Below are positions 27,529-37,549 of a DNA stretch of 64,000 nucleotides, piece after piece. Every line of letters begins with the position of its first letter. Positions within the stretch are counted from its first letter, which is position 1. The position numbers were made by a program, and so were the translations under genes. A model generated the notes under the pieces. That model was not told where the DNA came from. It was given only the letters and a program-made list of their open reading frames with translations, and did not search any database. The stretch comes from Neorhizobium sp. NCHU2750 (lineage in GTDB: Bacteria > Pseudomonadota > Alphaproteobacteria > Rhizobiales > Rhizobiaceae): contig NZ_CP030827.1 of assembly GCF_003597675.1 (NCBI RefSeq), forward strand, positions 310,001 to 374,000, in the 5' to 3' direction.

Positions 27529-27663
27529 ATGCCGAATGCTCGCCGTGCCCGCGCCATCGCCATTGCCAAGGCTGACGACAGTGCCGCCTTGTTCCGTTTT
27601 CGCCTGCTGATGATCGCTGTCGGCGCCACGGCTGCACTTCTGGCTCTTCCCGCTCTGTTTTAA
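27529..27663 (+). CDS. 44-residue predicted single-span membrane protein
   Basis: ATG 27529 follows GGGAG at 8 nt. The peptide starts MPNARRARAIAIAKADDS (basic, then Asp-Asp) and ends in a hydrophobic stretch LLMIAVGATAALLALPALF that could span the membrane with the C-terminus at its far end. No homologue recognised. Support is the ribosome site and topology only. Confidence 0.4.
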   Translation: MPNARRARAIAIAKADDSAALFRFRLLMIAVGATAALLALPALF

Positions 27664-27811
27664 TCGAGCAAGCTAATATTGTTCTGAATGCCTGTAGTTG
27701 CAGGCCGGAACTCCGCGTGTGCGCGGCCAATTTCCTTACCATTTGTCAAATTCAGCAATTTTTCACACCTGTCACGGATGATCGCGGAGGTTTTTCCCGC
27801 TAGAGTCGTCC

Positions 27812-29656
27812 ATGATGAAGAACATCCTGCCTTCCTCCGTTGTTTCGAAAATCGTTTTTCTTTGCCTTTTCCTGATTACGGTTGCCGTTTCCGCGGTTGC
27901 GGGCCTCGCCTACAGCTATTACCGCAGTGACATCATGGCGGCTGCCCTGGAAGACGCCAACAATTCCATCCGAACCATGGGCTTGCTTTACGAAGCCGAA
28001 CTGCCGGGCGCCAGCGCTTCGCTGAAGGACGGCAATCTCGACAGGGTAGCTGCAGGCGAGGGGACCCTGAAGGGCCACGATCTCGTCGACCGTACCGCCA
28101 ACGCCATCGGCGGCGTTGCGACGGTCTTCGAAAAGCAGGGCGGCGATTACGTCCGCATCTCCACCAACGTGAAGAACGAAAAGGGCGAGCGTGCCATCGG
28201 CACCAAGCTTGCCGCCGATCACCCGGCGCAGGCAGCCCTTGCCAAGGGACAGCCCTATGTCGGCCCGGCCGTCCTGTTCGGGCGCGATTTCATGACCGCC
28301 TATTTCCCGATCGTCAATGCGTCCGGTGCCGTCAGCGGCGTGCTGTTCATCGGCATCCCGATGCAGGTCTATTTCAGCCATATCGCCTCGGTCGGCCTTG
28401 CCCTGACGATCACCTCTCTCATCGCGCTGCTGGTCATTGCTGTGGCAAGCTACTTCGTCATCCGCGCCCTCATCCGCCCGCTCGGCGTGTTGACGGGCTC
28501 GGTCCGGACGATCGCTGCCGGCGGCAACAGTGCCGACATTCCCTACACCGCCCGCACCGACGAATTCGGCAATATCGCCCGTGCACTCCAGGTCTTCCGC
28601 GACAATGCGCTGGAAAAGCTGCGCATCGAGCAGCAGAGCGCCACCCATCGCGCCGAGGCGGAAGCAGAACGCGAACGCAGCGATAGCGACAAGCGCATGG
28701 TCGACGGCCAAATCGATCAGGCGGTGACGGCACTCGGCGCCGCCCTGTCGCGACTGTCGAACGGCGATCTTTCGGTTACCATCGACCAGCCCTTCTCCGG
28801 CAAGCTCGAACCGCTGCGCACCGATTTCAACGGTTCGATCATCCGCCTGCGCGACACGCTTGCCCATATTCGCCAGAGCACCATGGCGATCCAGAAGAGC
28901 AGCGCCGATCTGAGCCATTCCTCCGCCGATCTGTCTCGCCGCACTGAAAGCCAGGCGGCCTCGCTCGAAGAGACGGCTGCGGCCGTCGACGAGATCACCG
29001 CAACCGTGCGCTCCTCCGCCGATCGTGCTCGCGAGGCCAACGATGCCGTCTCGCAGACGAAGAAGAGCGCCGACAATTCCGGCACCGTCGTCAAGAATGC
29101 CGTCGAGGCCATGAGCCGGATCGAAGACGCCTCGCAGAAGATCGAGCTGATCATCGAAGTGATCGACGACATCGCCTTCCAGACCAATCTCCTGGCGCTC
29201 AACGCCGGTATCGAGGCCGCCCGCGCCGGCGACGCCGGCAAGGGTTTTGCCGTGGTTGCCCAGGAAGTGCGCGAACTCGCCCAGCGTTCCGCCGATGCGG
29301 CCAAGGAGATCAAGGGCCTGATCAACCAGTCGACCCACGAGGTGGGTGCCGGCGCCTCGCTCGTCCAGCAGGCCGGCGAAGTTCTCGCAACCATCAGCAG
29401 CGAGATCGTCGTCATCAGCCACCATGTCGAGACGATTGCCACCGCAAGCCGCGACCAGTCGGCGGCGCTGCAGAACATCAACCAGTCCGTCAACCAGATG
29501 GACCAGATGACCCAGCAGAACGGCGCCATGGTGGCCGAGACCAGCGATGCGAGCCGTCGTCTGGCGGAAGAGACCGAGGCGCTCTTCGACCTGCTGCAGC
29601 AGTTCCGCATCGATGCCGCGGCACGCGTCTCCAGCCGCTTCGGGCAGGCTGCCTGA
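27812..29656 (+). CDS. Methyl-accepting chemotaxis protein with periplasmic Cache domain
   Basis: 614 residues. First membrane segment about residues 12-34, a periplasmic region (about 35-185) with the look of a single Cache domain (GVATVFEKQGGDYVRISTNV, GRDFMTAYFPI), second membrane segment about 190-215, HAMP (ALIRPLGVLTGSVRTIAAG) and the cytoplasmic signalling helices. The invariant hairpin tip reads IAFQTNLLALNAGIEAARAG. It lacks a CheR-docking pentapeptide at the C-terminus. Ligand unknown; stands alone, followed by a strong terminator. Confidence 0.92.
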   Translation: MMKNILPSSVVSKIVFLCLFLITVAVSAVAGLAYSYYRSDIMAAALEDANNSIRTMGLLYEAELPGASASLKDGNLDRVAAGEGTLKGHDLVDRTANAIGGVATVFEKQGGDYVRISTNVKNEKGERAIGTKLAADHPAQAALAKGQPYVGPAVLFGRDFMTAYFPIVNASGAVSGVLFIGIPMQVYFSHIASVGLALTITSLIALLVIAVASYFVIRALIRPLGVLTGSVRTIAAGGNSADIPYTARTDEFGNIARALQVFRDNALEKLRIEQQSATHRAEAEAERERSDSDKRMVDGQIDQAVTALGAALSRLSNGDLSVTIDQPFSGKLEPLRTDFNGSIIRLRDTLAHIRQSTMAIQKSSADLSHSSADLSRRTESQAASLEETAAAVDEITATVRSSADRAREANDAVSQTKKSADNSGTVVKNAVEAMSRIEDASQKIELIIEVIDDIAFQTNLLALNAGIEAARAGDAGKGFAVVAQEVRELAQRSADAAKEIKGLINQSTHEVGAGASLVQQAGEVLATISSEIVVISHHVETIATASRDQSAALQNINQSVNQMDQMTQQNGAMVAETSDASRRLAEETEALFDLLQQFRIDAAARVSSRFGQAA

Positions 29657-29684
29657 GCCTCCGAACATCCCATCAAGGAAAGTG

Positions 29685-29712
29685 AGAAAGGGCGGCTGCA
29701 GCCGCCCTTTCT
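29685..29712 (+). terminator. Terminator of the chemoreceptor gene
   Basis: A perfect 28-nt palindrome centred on GGCTGCAGCC (14-bp half, AGAAAGGGCGGCTG), whose 3' side runs through CCCTTTCTCTTT, 28 bp after the chemoreceptor stop. Confidence 0.85.
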
Positions 29713-29904
29713 CTTTGCGGGGTTCAGGAAGGTATCCCGGCCGGCATTACGCCACATGCGCATGGAGCGGTCGGCATGAACCCGGCTCTTGTGGGCAGGC
29801 GCCCGGCCGGTGTTGGCATTGCTCCGGCGGCAGGCTGGGGGGCTGCCTGGGCAATCGCGCAAGCCGCAGCCTCGTGGCTCAGCGCCACGATGGCGTGACC
29901 GCGG

Positions 29905-30156
29905 TCAAGAGAGCCTGTTGGTCATGACGACGGGAACCATGAGGTCGCCCCAGTGGCCATCGCCGCCGTGATGCCGGGCCGAGCGGATCAATTCGACCGA
30001 GACGCCGGCCTCGACCGCCTTCATGACGGCATGGTTCAGCCGGTGCAGGTCGTTGGCCAGCGCCCGGATTGCGGTCTGCTGGTCAGCGGTCATGGCGCTC
30101 GCCTGTTCCTCGGCGCGTTCCTTGACATGGGTCTTGATCGGGGTCTGGATCGTCAT
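29905..30156 (-). CDS. Hypothetical 83-residue protein
   Basis: Starts MTIQTPIKTHVKERAEEQ and continues with a helical segment (TAIRALANDLHRLNHAVMKAVEAG), then RHHGGDGHWGDLMVPVV. AAAGGAGACC lies upstream of the ATG. It follows aceA on the same strand after a 211-bp gap holding a RIME-like repeat, so it may be a separate unit. No domain recognised. The 188 bp between it and the chemoreceptor terminator show no gene. Confidence 0.55.
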   Translation of the reverse strand: MTIQTPIKTHVKERAEEQASAMTADQQTAIRALANDLHRLNHAVMKAVEAGVSVELIRSARHHGGDGHWGDLMVPVVMTNRLS

Positions 30157-30226
30157 TTCGGGGTCTCCTTTCGTTGGTTTCTGATAGTCAATCCGTTGGT
30201 TTGCATAGGCTTTCTTCCGGTGGCAA

Positions 30227-30350
30227 AATCCCCCTCTGCCCTGCCGGGCATCTCCCCCACAAGGGGGGAGAGGACCTGTGGCTACCGCCCATTTCTGTCT
30301 TTGAGCACTGCCGGGAAAGCTTGGTTAAGCCCTCCCCCTTGTGGGGAGGG
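30227..30350. repeat. RIME-like element, copy 2
   Basis: About 124 bp with the same two palindrome modules as 12263-12397: CTGCCCTGCCGGGCATCT plus TCCCCCACAAGGGGGGAGA at the left and CCCTCCCCCTTGTGGGGAGGG at the right; the spacer between modules differs. It lies just downstream of aceA. Confidence 0.75.
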
Positions 30351-30367
30351 GTCTTTCTTCGGCCCAA

Positions 30368-31657
<1,290 letters not shown>

Positions 31658-31708
31658 AGTCTCTCTCTCCCGTTCGTTTCGGTCATCCGCCTCCAAGCAA
31701 ATGTCCTG

Positions 31709-31721
31709 TGTAATATTTACA
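31709..31721. promoter_or_regulatory. Candidate operator between aceA and its regulator
   Basis: TGTAA-TAT-TTACA, a 5-bp inverted repeat with a 3-bp spacer, 52 bp upstream of the aceA start codon, in an AT-rich divergent promoter region. Related half sites (TTGTAAAAAT, GTAAAGATTTG) occur closer to the regulator gene. Assignment to the regulator is inference. Confidence 0.4.
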
Positions 31722-31856
31722 GAATTGATGATTATCATTCCATAAGTCTGTGATATAAAACGAGTTATGTTGTCATGACTTACACAAGGCTGCGTGTGAC
31801 GAAGTAAAAATTGTAAAAATCGAACCGCGTAAAGATTTGACAGGAGGAGGTCGATC

Positions 31857-33272
31857 GTGGAGCGGAAAGTATTCGCAGGCGGCCGTGTCCGGCGCGTCCG
31901 GCAGGGGATGGGCCTGACCCAGACGGCGATGGCGGGGGCGTTGGATATCTCGCCCTCCTATCTCAATCTGATCGAGCGCAACCAGCGGCCCCTGACCGTG
32001 CAGTTGCTGTTGAAGCTCGCCGCCACCTACAAGTTGGATCTCGATGCGCTGCAGGGAGAGGGCGGCGGACTGTCGGGGCAATTGCGCGAAGTCTTTGCCG
32101 ATCCGCTTCTGGCCGGAGAAATCCCCGGTGACCAGGAAATCGTCGAGGTGGCGGAGGCCGCACCCAATGCAGCGCTCGCCACCGTCAAGCTCTACCGTGC
32201 CTATCGCGAACAGGCCGGCCGTCTGTCCGATCTCGCCACACTGCTTGCCAGCGAAGGTCGTGAAATGGCCTCCGCCGGCAGCCACATGCCGATCGACGAG
32301 GTTCGCCAGGCCTTCGAGCGACGCCCGAATTTTTTCGCTGGTATCGAAGACGCCGCCGAGATACTCGGCAAGGGCTTTGCGGCGGGTGACGACCCGCCCT
32401 CGGCGCTGCGCAACTGGCTGAAGACCGAGCGCGGCATCACGGTTCGCACACTGCCGACCCATGTCATGCCGAGCCTGCGCCGCCGCTACGACCGCCACAG
32501 CATGCGGCTCTTCCTCTCCGAGCGCCTGTCACCCTTCGATCGCAACCGCGAACTGGCGATGGAAGTGGCGCTGCTGGCGATCGGGCCGGCAATCGACGCC
32601 GAGCTCCACACCCTCTCGCTGCAGACGGCGGAAGCCCGCCGCATCGCCCGCTTCGAGCTTGCCCGCTATGCGGCCCACGCGCTGCTCATGCCCTATGGCA
32701 GCTTTCTCGCTGCCGCCGTCAGGGCGCGCTATGACATCGATATCCTGCGCTCACGCTTCGATGTGTCTTTCGAACAGGCCGCAAACCGCCTGACCTCGCT
32801 CTGTCGACCGGATGCCGCAGGCATTCCGTTCTTCCTGATGGAAATCGACCATGCCGGCCATGTCGTACGCCGTGCCGGGGCGCAGGGCTTTCCCCGCGCG
32901 CGGTTCGGCGGCCAGTGTCCGAAGCTCAACATCCATTCCGCCTTTGCCGAGCCCGGCCGCATCCTGGTCGATCGGGTGGACATGCCGGAAGGCGATGCCT
33001 TTCTCGCGGTCGCCAGAACGCTGGAAGGACCGCAGGCCGATTTCGGCGAAAGGATCAGGCGCACGGCGATCCTCATCGGTTGCGACATGGCCCATGCCGG
33101 CGAGGTGGTCTATACCGCAGCCTTGCCGGCCTCGGGCTTTTCGGTCGCTGCCGGCCCCGCCTGCAGGATCTGCGAGCGCAAGGCCTGCCTTTCGAGAGCC
33201 GAGCCGCCGATCACCCGCCCGCTCGGTCTGGACGAAATGGTGACCGGATTGAGCGCGTTCGATTTCCAATAG
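31857..33272 (+). CDS. ScfR/RamB-type short-chain fatty acid regulator
   Basis: 471 residues. N-terminal XRE-type helix-turn-helix ([29 protein letters not shown], about residues 18-48), then an IrrE/peptidase-M78-like region ([15 protein letters not shown], where the metal-binding HExxH is not preserved), and a C-terminal domain with a Cys cluster [13 protein letters not shown]. Relatives such as RamB control glyoxylate-cycle and propionate genes. Divergence from aceA supports that role. The start, GTG 31857, follows AGGAGGAGG. Confidence 0.85.
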   Translation: MERKVFAGGRVRRVRQGMGLTQTAMAGALDISPSYLNLIERNQRPLTVQLLLKLAATYKLDLDALQGEGGGLSGQLREVFADPLLAGEIPGDQEIVEVAEAAPNAALATVKLYRAYREQAGRLSDLATLLASEGREMASAGSHMPIDEVRQAFERRPNFFAGIEDAAEILGKGFAAGDDPPSALRNWLKTERGITVRTLPTHVMPSLRRRYDRHSMRLFLSERLSPFDRNRELAMEVALLAIGPAIDAELHTLSLQTAEARRIARFELARYAAHALLMPYGSFLAAAVRARYDIDILRSRFDVSFEQAANRLTSLCRPDAAGIPFFLMEIDHAGHVVRRAGAQGFPRARFGGQCPKLNIHSAFAEPGRILVDRVDMPEGDAFLAVARTLEGPQADFGERIRRTAILIGCDMAHAGEVVYTAALPASGFSVAAGPACRICERKACLSRAEPPITRPLGLDEMVTGLSAFDFQ

Positions 33273-33416
33273 AAAGACAGAAGCTTTGCGGCACTGCACA
33301 TTACCACTTGTGGCTCGCAAAAATCCTTTCTACTCTACTTAAAAATAAAGAGGGAATGGCATGCGGAAAAGAGGTCGCGAACCTCTCGCAATGTCGGAGC
33401 TGGAACAGGAGAAATC

Positions 33417-34511
33417 ATGCGAAACCATATACTTGGCCTTGCAGCAGCATTTGCTGCTACGGTCTTTTCGACCGCTGTGATGGCGCAGGAGAAGGAAGTC
33501 CACGTCTATAACTGGTCCGACTATATTGATGAATCCATCCTGACGGATTTCACCAAGGAGACGGGCATCAAGGTCGTCTATGACGTGTTCGATTCCAACG
33601 ACATTCTTGAGACCAAGCTTCTTGCCGGTGGCTCCGGCTATGATGTCGTCGTTCCGACCGGTCCGTTCCTCGCCCGCCAGATCCAGGCCGGTGTCTTCCA
33701 GAAACTCGACAAGTCCAAGCTTCCGAACCTGAAGAACATGTGGCCGCAGGTCATGGACCGCCTCGCCAAGTATGATCCCGGCAACCAGTATGCCGTCAAC
33801 TACATGTGGGGCACGACCGGCATCGGCTTCAATGTCGACAAGGTCAAGAAGGTGCTGGGGGATGTTCCGATCGACAGCTGGGATGTCCTCTTCAAGCCCG
33901 AAAATGCCAAGAAGCTGAAGGCCTGCGGCGTCAACATTCTCGATGCCTCCGACGAAACCTTCGCGATTGCCCTCAACTATCTGGGCAAGGACCCGGACAG
34001 CAAGAAGACCGCCGATCTCGAGGCAGCCGGCGAAGTCTACAAGAAGATCCGCCCCTATGCGAAGACCTTCAACTCCGCCGCCTATATCAACGATCTCGCC
34101 AATGGCGACATCTGCATGACGATCGGCTGGTCGGGCGACGTGCTGCAGGCCAAGACCCGCGCCGAGGAAGCCAAGAACGGCGTCAACATCCAGTTCATCA
34201 TCCCCAAGGAAGGCACCTATATGTGGTTCGACAACCTCGCCATCCCTGCGGATGCGAAGAATGTCGACGAGGCCCATGCCTTCATCAACTACCTGATGAA
34301 GCCCGAGGTGATCGCCAAGGCGTCGAACTACGTCCAGTATGCCAACGGCAACCTCGCTTCGCAGCAGTTCGTCGACAAGGAAATCCTCGACAACCCGAAC
34401 GTCTATCCGCCCGAAGAGGTCGCCAAGCACCTCTTCACCATCTCGCCCTACGATCCCAAGTCGCAGCGCGTACTGAACCGGCTCTGGACCCAGATCAAGA
34501 CCGGCAAGTAA
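33417..34511 (+). CDS. potF: Putrescine/polyamine-binding periplasmic protein
   Basis: 364 residues with a signal peptide (cleavage after AVMAQ). PotD/PotF family: VHVYNWSDYIDESIL at the mature N-terminus and SAAYINDLANGDICMTIGWSGDV in the binding cleft. GGAGAAATC precedes ATG 33417. First gene of potFGHI; a terminator-like hairpin separates it from potG and may make the binding protein more abundant than the transporter parts. Exact ligand (putrescine or spermidine) cannot be set by eye. Confidence 0.9.
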   Translation: MRNHILGLAAAFAATVFSTAVMAQEKEVHVYNWSDYIDESILTDFTKETGIKVVYDVFDSNDILETKLLAGGSGYDVVVPTGPFLARQIQAGVFQKLDKSKLPNLKNMWPQVMDRLAKYDPGNQYAVNYMWGTTGIGFNVDKVKKVLGDVPIDSWDVLFKPENAKKLKACGVNILDASDETFAIALNYLGKDPDSKKTADLEAAGEVYKKIRPYAKTFNSAAYINDLANGDICMTIGWSGDVLQAKTRAEEAKNGVNIQFIIPKEGTYMWFDNLAIPADAKNVDEAHAFINYLMKPEVIAKASNYVQYANGNLASQQFVDKEILDNPNVYPPEEVAKHLFTISPYDPKSQRVLNRLWTQIKTGK

Positions 34512-34523
34512 TCACCGATCGGC

Positions 34524-34548
34524 AAGGGCGGGCATTCGACCCGCCCTT
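34524..34548 (+). terminator. Intra-operon hairpin between potF and potG
   Basis: A perfect 9-bp stem AAGGGCGGG / CCCGCCCTT with a 7-nt loop followed by TT and a pyrimidine-rich tail, 13 bp after potF and 53 bp before potG. Probably a partial terminator or an mRNA-stabilising structure. Confidence 0.7.
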
Positions 34549-34600
34549 TTCATTTCAAACGACGCTGAGACTAGAAGACAAGCTGGGGCAAGGCATCCGC

Positions 34601-35758
34601 ATGGCGAAATCTCTCGGACCGGTTAAGCGCAAATTCTCTCCCTGGACCGACCCTGATGCGGTCCCCTTCATCCGTTTCGAAAATATCACCAAGCGCTTCG
34701 GCACATTCACCGCCGTCGACAATCTGACGCTTGATATCTACGAGAAGGAATTCTTCTCCCTGCTTGGCCCTTCCGGCTGCGGCAAGACCACCCTGATGCG
34801 CATGCTGGCCGGTTTCGAGGAGCCGACCGAAGGCCGCATTCTCCTGCAGGGGCAGGATATCCGCGGCGTGCCGCCCTATCGCCGCCCCACCAACATGATG
34901 TTCCAGTCCTATGCGCTTTTCCCGCATATGACGGTGGAGAAGAACATCGCCTTCGGCCTGCAGCAGGACAATCTCCCCAAGGGCGAGATCTTGGCCCGCG
35001 TCGAGGAGATGCTGAAACTCGTCAAGCTCGAACAGTTCGCCAAGCGCAAGCCCAACCAGCTTTCCGGCGGCCAGCGCCAGCGTGTCGCGCTTGCCCGCTC
35101 GCTCGCCAAGCGCCCCAAGGTGCTGCTGCTCGACGAACCGCTCGGCGCGCTCGACAAGAAGCTGCGCGAGGAAACCCAGTTCGAGCTGATGGACCTGCAG
35201 CACACGCTCGGCCTCACCTTCCTGATCGTCACCCATGACCAGGAAGAGGCGATGACCGTGTCCGACCGCATCGCCGTGATGGACAAGGGCGTCATCGTGC
35301 AGGTGGCGACGCCATCGGAAATCTACGAGGCGCCGAACAGCCGCTACGTGGCGGATTTCATCGGCGACATCAACATTCTCGAGGGCAAGATCACCGAGAC
35401 GGCGAGCGCGCTCGGTGCCCCCGGTGTCGTCAAGCTGGATTGCGACGGCCTCGCCGTTGCTGTCGATCAGGAATGCCAGGCAGTCAGGGGAGACGCGGTT
35501 GCCTTCGCCATCCGCCCGGAAAAGGTGCGCATCTCGCTCGATGCGCCGGCCGACACCACGGTCAACAGCTTCTATGGCGAAGTCTGGGATATCGGCTATC
35601 TCGGCGATTTCTCGCTCTTTCTCGTCCGCGCGGAGGACGGCCGCATCCTGCGCGCCGCCCAGGCCAATGTCTCGCGCCTCGTCGACCGGCCGATCACCTT
35701 CGGCGACATGGTCTGGCTCACCTGGTCGCATGACGCCGGCCTGGTTCTGACGCGCTAG
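34601..35758 (+). CDS. potG: Polyamine ABC transporter ATPase
   Basis: 385 residues. Walker A LGPSGCGKTT, signature LSGGQRQR, Walker B VLLLDEP, and VTHDQEEAMT are intact; the C-terminal TOBE region (FAIRPEKVRI) follows. The start ATG 34601 gives MAKSLGPVKRKF; longer in-frame readings run back through potF in another frame and are not real. Energises PotH/PotI. Confidence 0.93.
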   Translation: MAKSLGPVKRKFSPWTDPDAVPFIRFENITKRFGTFTAVDNLTLDIYEKEFFSLLGPSGCGKTTLMRMLAGFEEPTEGRILLQGQDIRGVPPYRRPTNMMFQSYALFPHMTVEKNIAFGLQQDNLPKGEILARVEEMLKLVKLEQFAKRKPNQLSGGQRQRVALARSLAKRPKVLLLDEPLGALDKKLREETQFELMDLQHTLGLTFLIVTHDQEEAMTVSDRIAVMDKGVIVQVATPSEIYEAPNSRYVADFIGDINILEGKITETASALGAPGVVKLDCDGLAVAVDQECQAVRGDAVAFAIRPEKVRISLDAPADTTVNSFYGEVWDIGYLGDFSLFLVRAEDGRILRAAQANVSRLVDRPITFGDMVWLTWSHDAGLVLTR

Positions 35759-35770
35759 GGGAGGGTGACC

Positions 35771-36703
35771 ATGGCCAATATCGCGGCAACCAGCCCGTCC
35801 GATGTAAAGCCTGCGAGCGGTCCCTCCTGGACCCGCTGGTTCGTCGTCCTCGTGCCCTATATCTGGCTGCTCCTGTTCTTTGCAGCGCCGTTTCTGATCA
35901 TCTTCAAGATCTCGCTATCCGACACGGCGATCGCCATGCCGCCCTATACGCCGGTTTTCGACGGCTTTGGCGCGATCGGCGATTTCATCTCGCAGCTCGA
36001 TTTCGAAAACTACTTCTTCCTCACCGACGACCCGCTCTACATCGACAGCTACCTCTCGTCGCTGAGGATCGCCTTCATCTCGACCGCGCTTCTCCTGCTG
36101 ATCGGCTATCCGATGGCGCTCGCCATGGCGCGGGCATCGAACAATATCCGCCCGACGCTGGTGATGATGGTCATCCTGCCCTTCTGGACCTCCTTCCTCA
36201 TCCGCGTCTACGCCTGGATCGGCATCCTCAAGCCCGACGGACTGCTGACGCTTCTGTTGCAGACATTGCATCTGATGGGGCCGGACCAGCAGGTGGAGAT
36301 CTTCCACACCGACACGGCCGTCTTCATCGGCATCGTCTATTCCTATCTGCCCTTCATGGTCCTGCCGCTTTATTCCGCGCTGGAAAAGATGGACCATACG
36401 CTTCTAGAGGCCGCCGCCGATCTCGGCTGCACGCCCTTCAAGGCCTTCTGGAAAATCACCTTTCCGCTCTCGCTTCCGGGCGTCATCGCCGGCGCGCTGA
36501 TCTGCTTCATCCCGATCACCGGCGAATTCGTCATCCCCGATCTTCTCGGCGGCGCCGACACGCTGATGATCGGCAAGACGCTCTGGACCGAGTTCTTCGG
36601 CAATCGCGACTGGCCGCTGGCATCTGCGGTGGCTGTCGTGCTGCTCGTGCTGCTCGTCGTGCCGATTGCGCTGTTCCAGAACATGCAGAAGAAGGTGGCC
36701 TGA
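35771..36703 (+). CDS. potH: Polyamine ABC transporter permease
   Basis: 310 residues, six predicted membrane segments beginning WFVVLVPYIWLLLFFAAPFLIIF. The EAA loop reads EAAADLGCTPFKAFWKITFPLS. ATG 35771 follows GGGGAGGG; the GTG two codons earlier is less well placed. 12 bp after potG and 1 bp before potI. Confidence 0.92.
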   Translation: MANIAATSPSDVKPASGPSWTRWFVVLVPYIWLLLFFAAPFLIIFKISLSDTAIAMPPYTPVFDGFGAIGDFISQLDFENYFFLTDDPLYIDSYLSSLRIAFISTALLLLIGYPMALAMARASNNIRPTLVMMVILPFWTSFLIRVYAWIGILKPDGLLTLLLQTLHLMGPDQQVEIFHTDTAVFIGIVYSYLPFMVLPLYSALEKMDHTLLEAAADLGCTPFKAFWKITFPLSLPGVIAGALICFIPITGEFVIPDLLGGADTLMIGKTLWTEFFGNRDWPLASAVAVVLLVLLVVPIALFQNMQKKVA

Positions 36704-36704
36704 C

Positions 36705-37526
36705 ATGAAGTCCTCACGCTTCGACATCACCATCCTGACGCTCGGCTTCGCCTTCCTCTACATCCCGATCGTCATTCTCGTCGTCTATTCCTTCAACGCC
36801 TCGCGGCTGGTGACGGTCTGGGGCGGCTTCTCGCTGCAATGGTATGGCACCATGTGGTCCAATCAGGGCCTGATGGATGCCGCCTGGGTGACCGCCCGCG
36901 TCGGCGTCATCAGCGCCACCGTCGCCACCGTGCTCGGCACGCTGGCAGCACTCGCTTTGGTCCGCTTCGAGAAATTCTTCGGCCGCATCCTGTTCTCGGG
37001 CATGATCTATGCCCCGCTGGTCATGCCGGATGTCATCACCGGCCTCTCGATGCTGCTTCTCTTCGTGGCGCTCAATGTCGATCGCGGCTTCTGGACCGTC
37101 ATAATCGCCCACACGACCTTCACCATGTGCTACGTGGCGATCGTTGTGCAGTCGCGTCTTTTGACCTTCGACCGCAGCCTGGAAGAGGCTGCACTCGATC
37201 TCGGCTGCCCGCCGGTCAAGACCTTCTTCAAGATCACGCTGCCGCTCATCCTGCCCGCAGTGCTGGCCGGCTGGATGCTGGCCTTCACCCTGTCGCTCGA
37301 TGACCTTGTCCTGGCGAGCTTCAACACCGGTCCGGGCGCTACGACCTTGCCGATCAAGATCTATTCGCAGGTTCGCCTCGGCGTGACACCGGAAATCAAT
37401 GCGATCTGCACGATCCTCATCGCGCTCGTCACCGTGGGTGTGATCATCGCCTCGCTGATGACCAAGCGGGCCGAGATCAAGCGCATCCGCGATGAACATC
37501 TGGCCATTCGCGGCGCGTCGGCCTGA
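36705..37526 (+). CDS. potI: Polyamine ABC transporter permease
   Basis: 273 residues. PotC/PotI-type permease with EAALDLGCPPVKTFFKITLP as EAA loop and the conserved FTLSLDDLVLASF segment. It starts 1 bp after the potH stop, consistent with coupled translation. Last gene of the pot operon. Confidence 0.92.
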   Translation: MKSSRFDITILTLGFAFLYIPIVILVVYSFNASRLVTVWGGFSLQWYGTMWSNQGLMDAAWVTARVGVISATVATVLGTLAALALVRFEKFFGRILFSGMIYAPLVMPDVITGLSMLLLFVALNVDRGFWTVIIAHTTFTMCYVAIVVQSRLLTFDRSLEEAALDLGCPPVKTFFKITLPLILPAVLAGWMLAFTLSLDDLVLASFNTGPGATTLPIKIYSQVRLGVTPEINAICTILIALVTVGVIIASLMTKRAEIKRIRDEHLAIRGASA

Positions 37527-37549
37527 GGCCGTTGACCGGGTTCGGCGCT

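Noticed and set aside
33806..34600. Fusion of potG with an upstream frame inside potF
   Set aside because: The upstream part is a shifted reading of potF; ATG 34601 gives the normal ATPase length.
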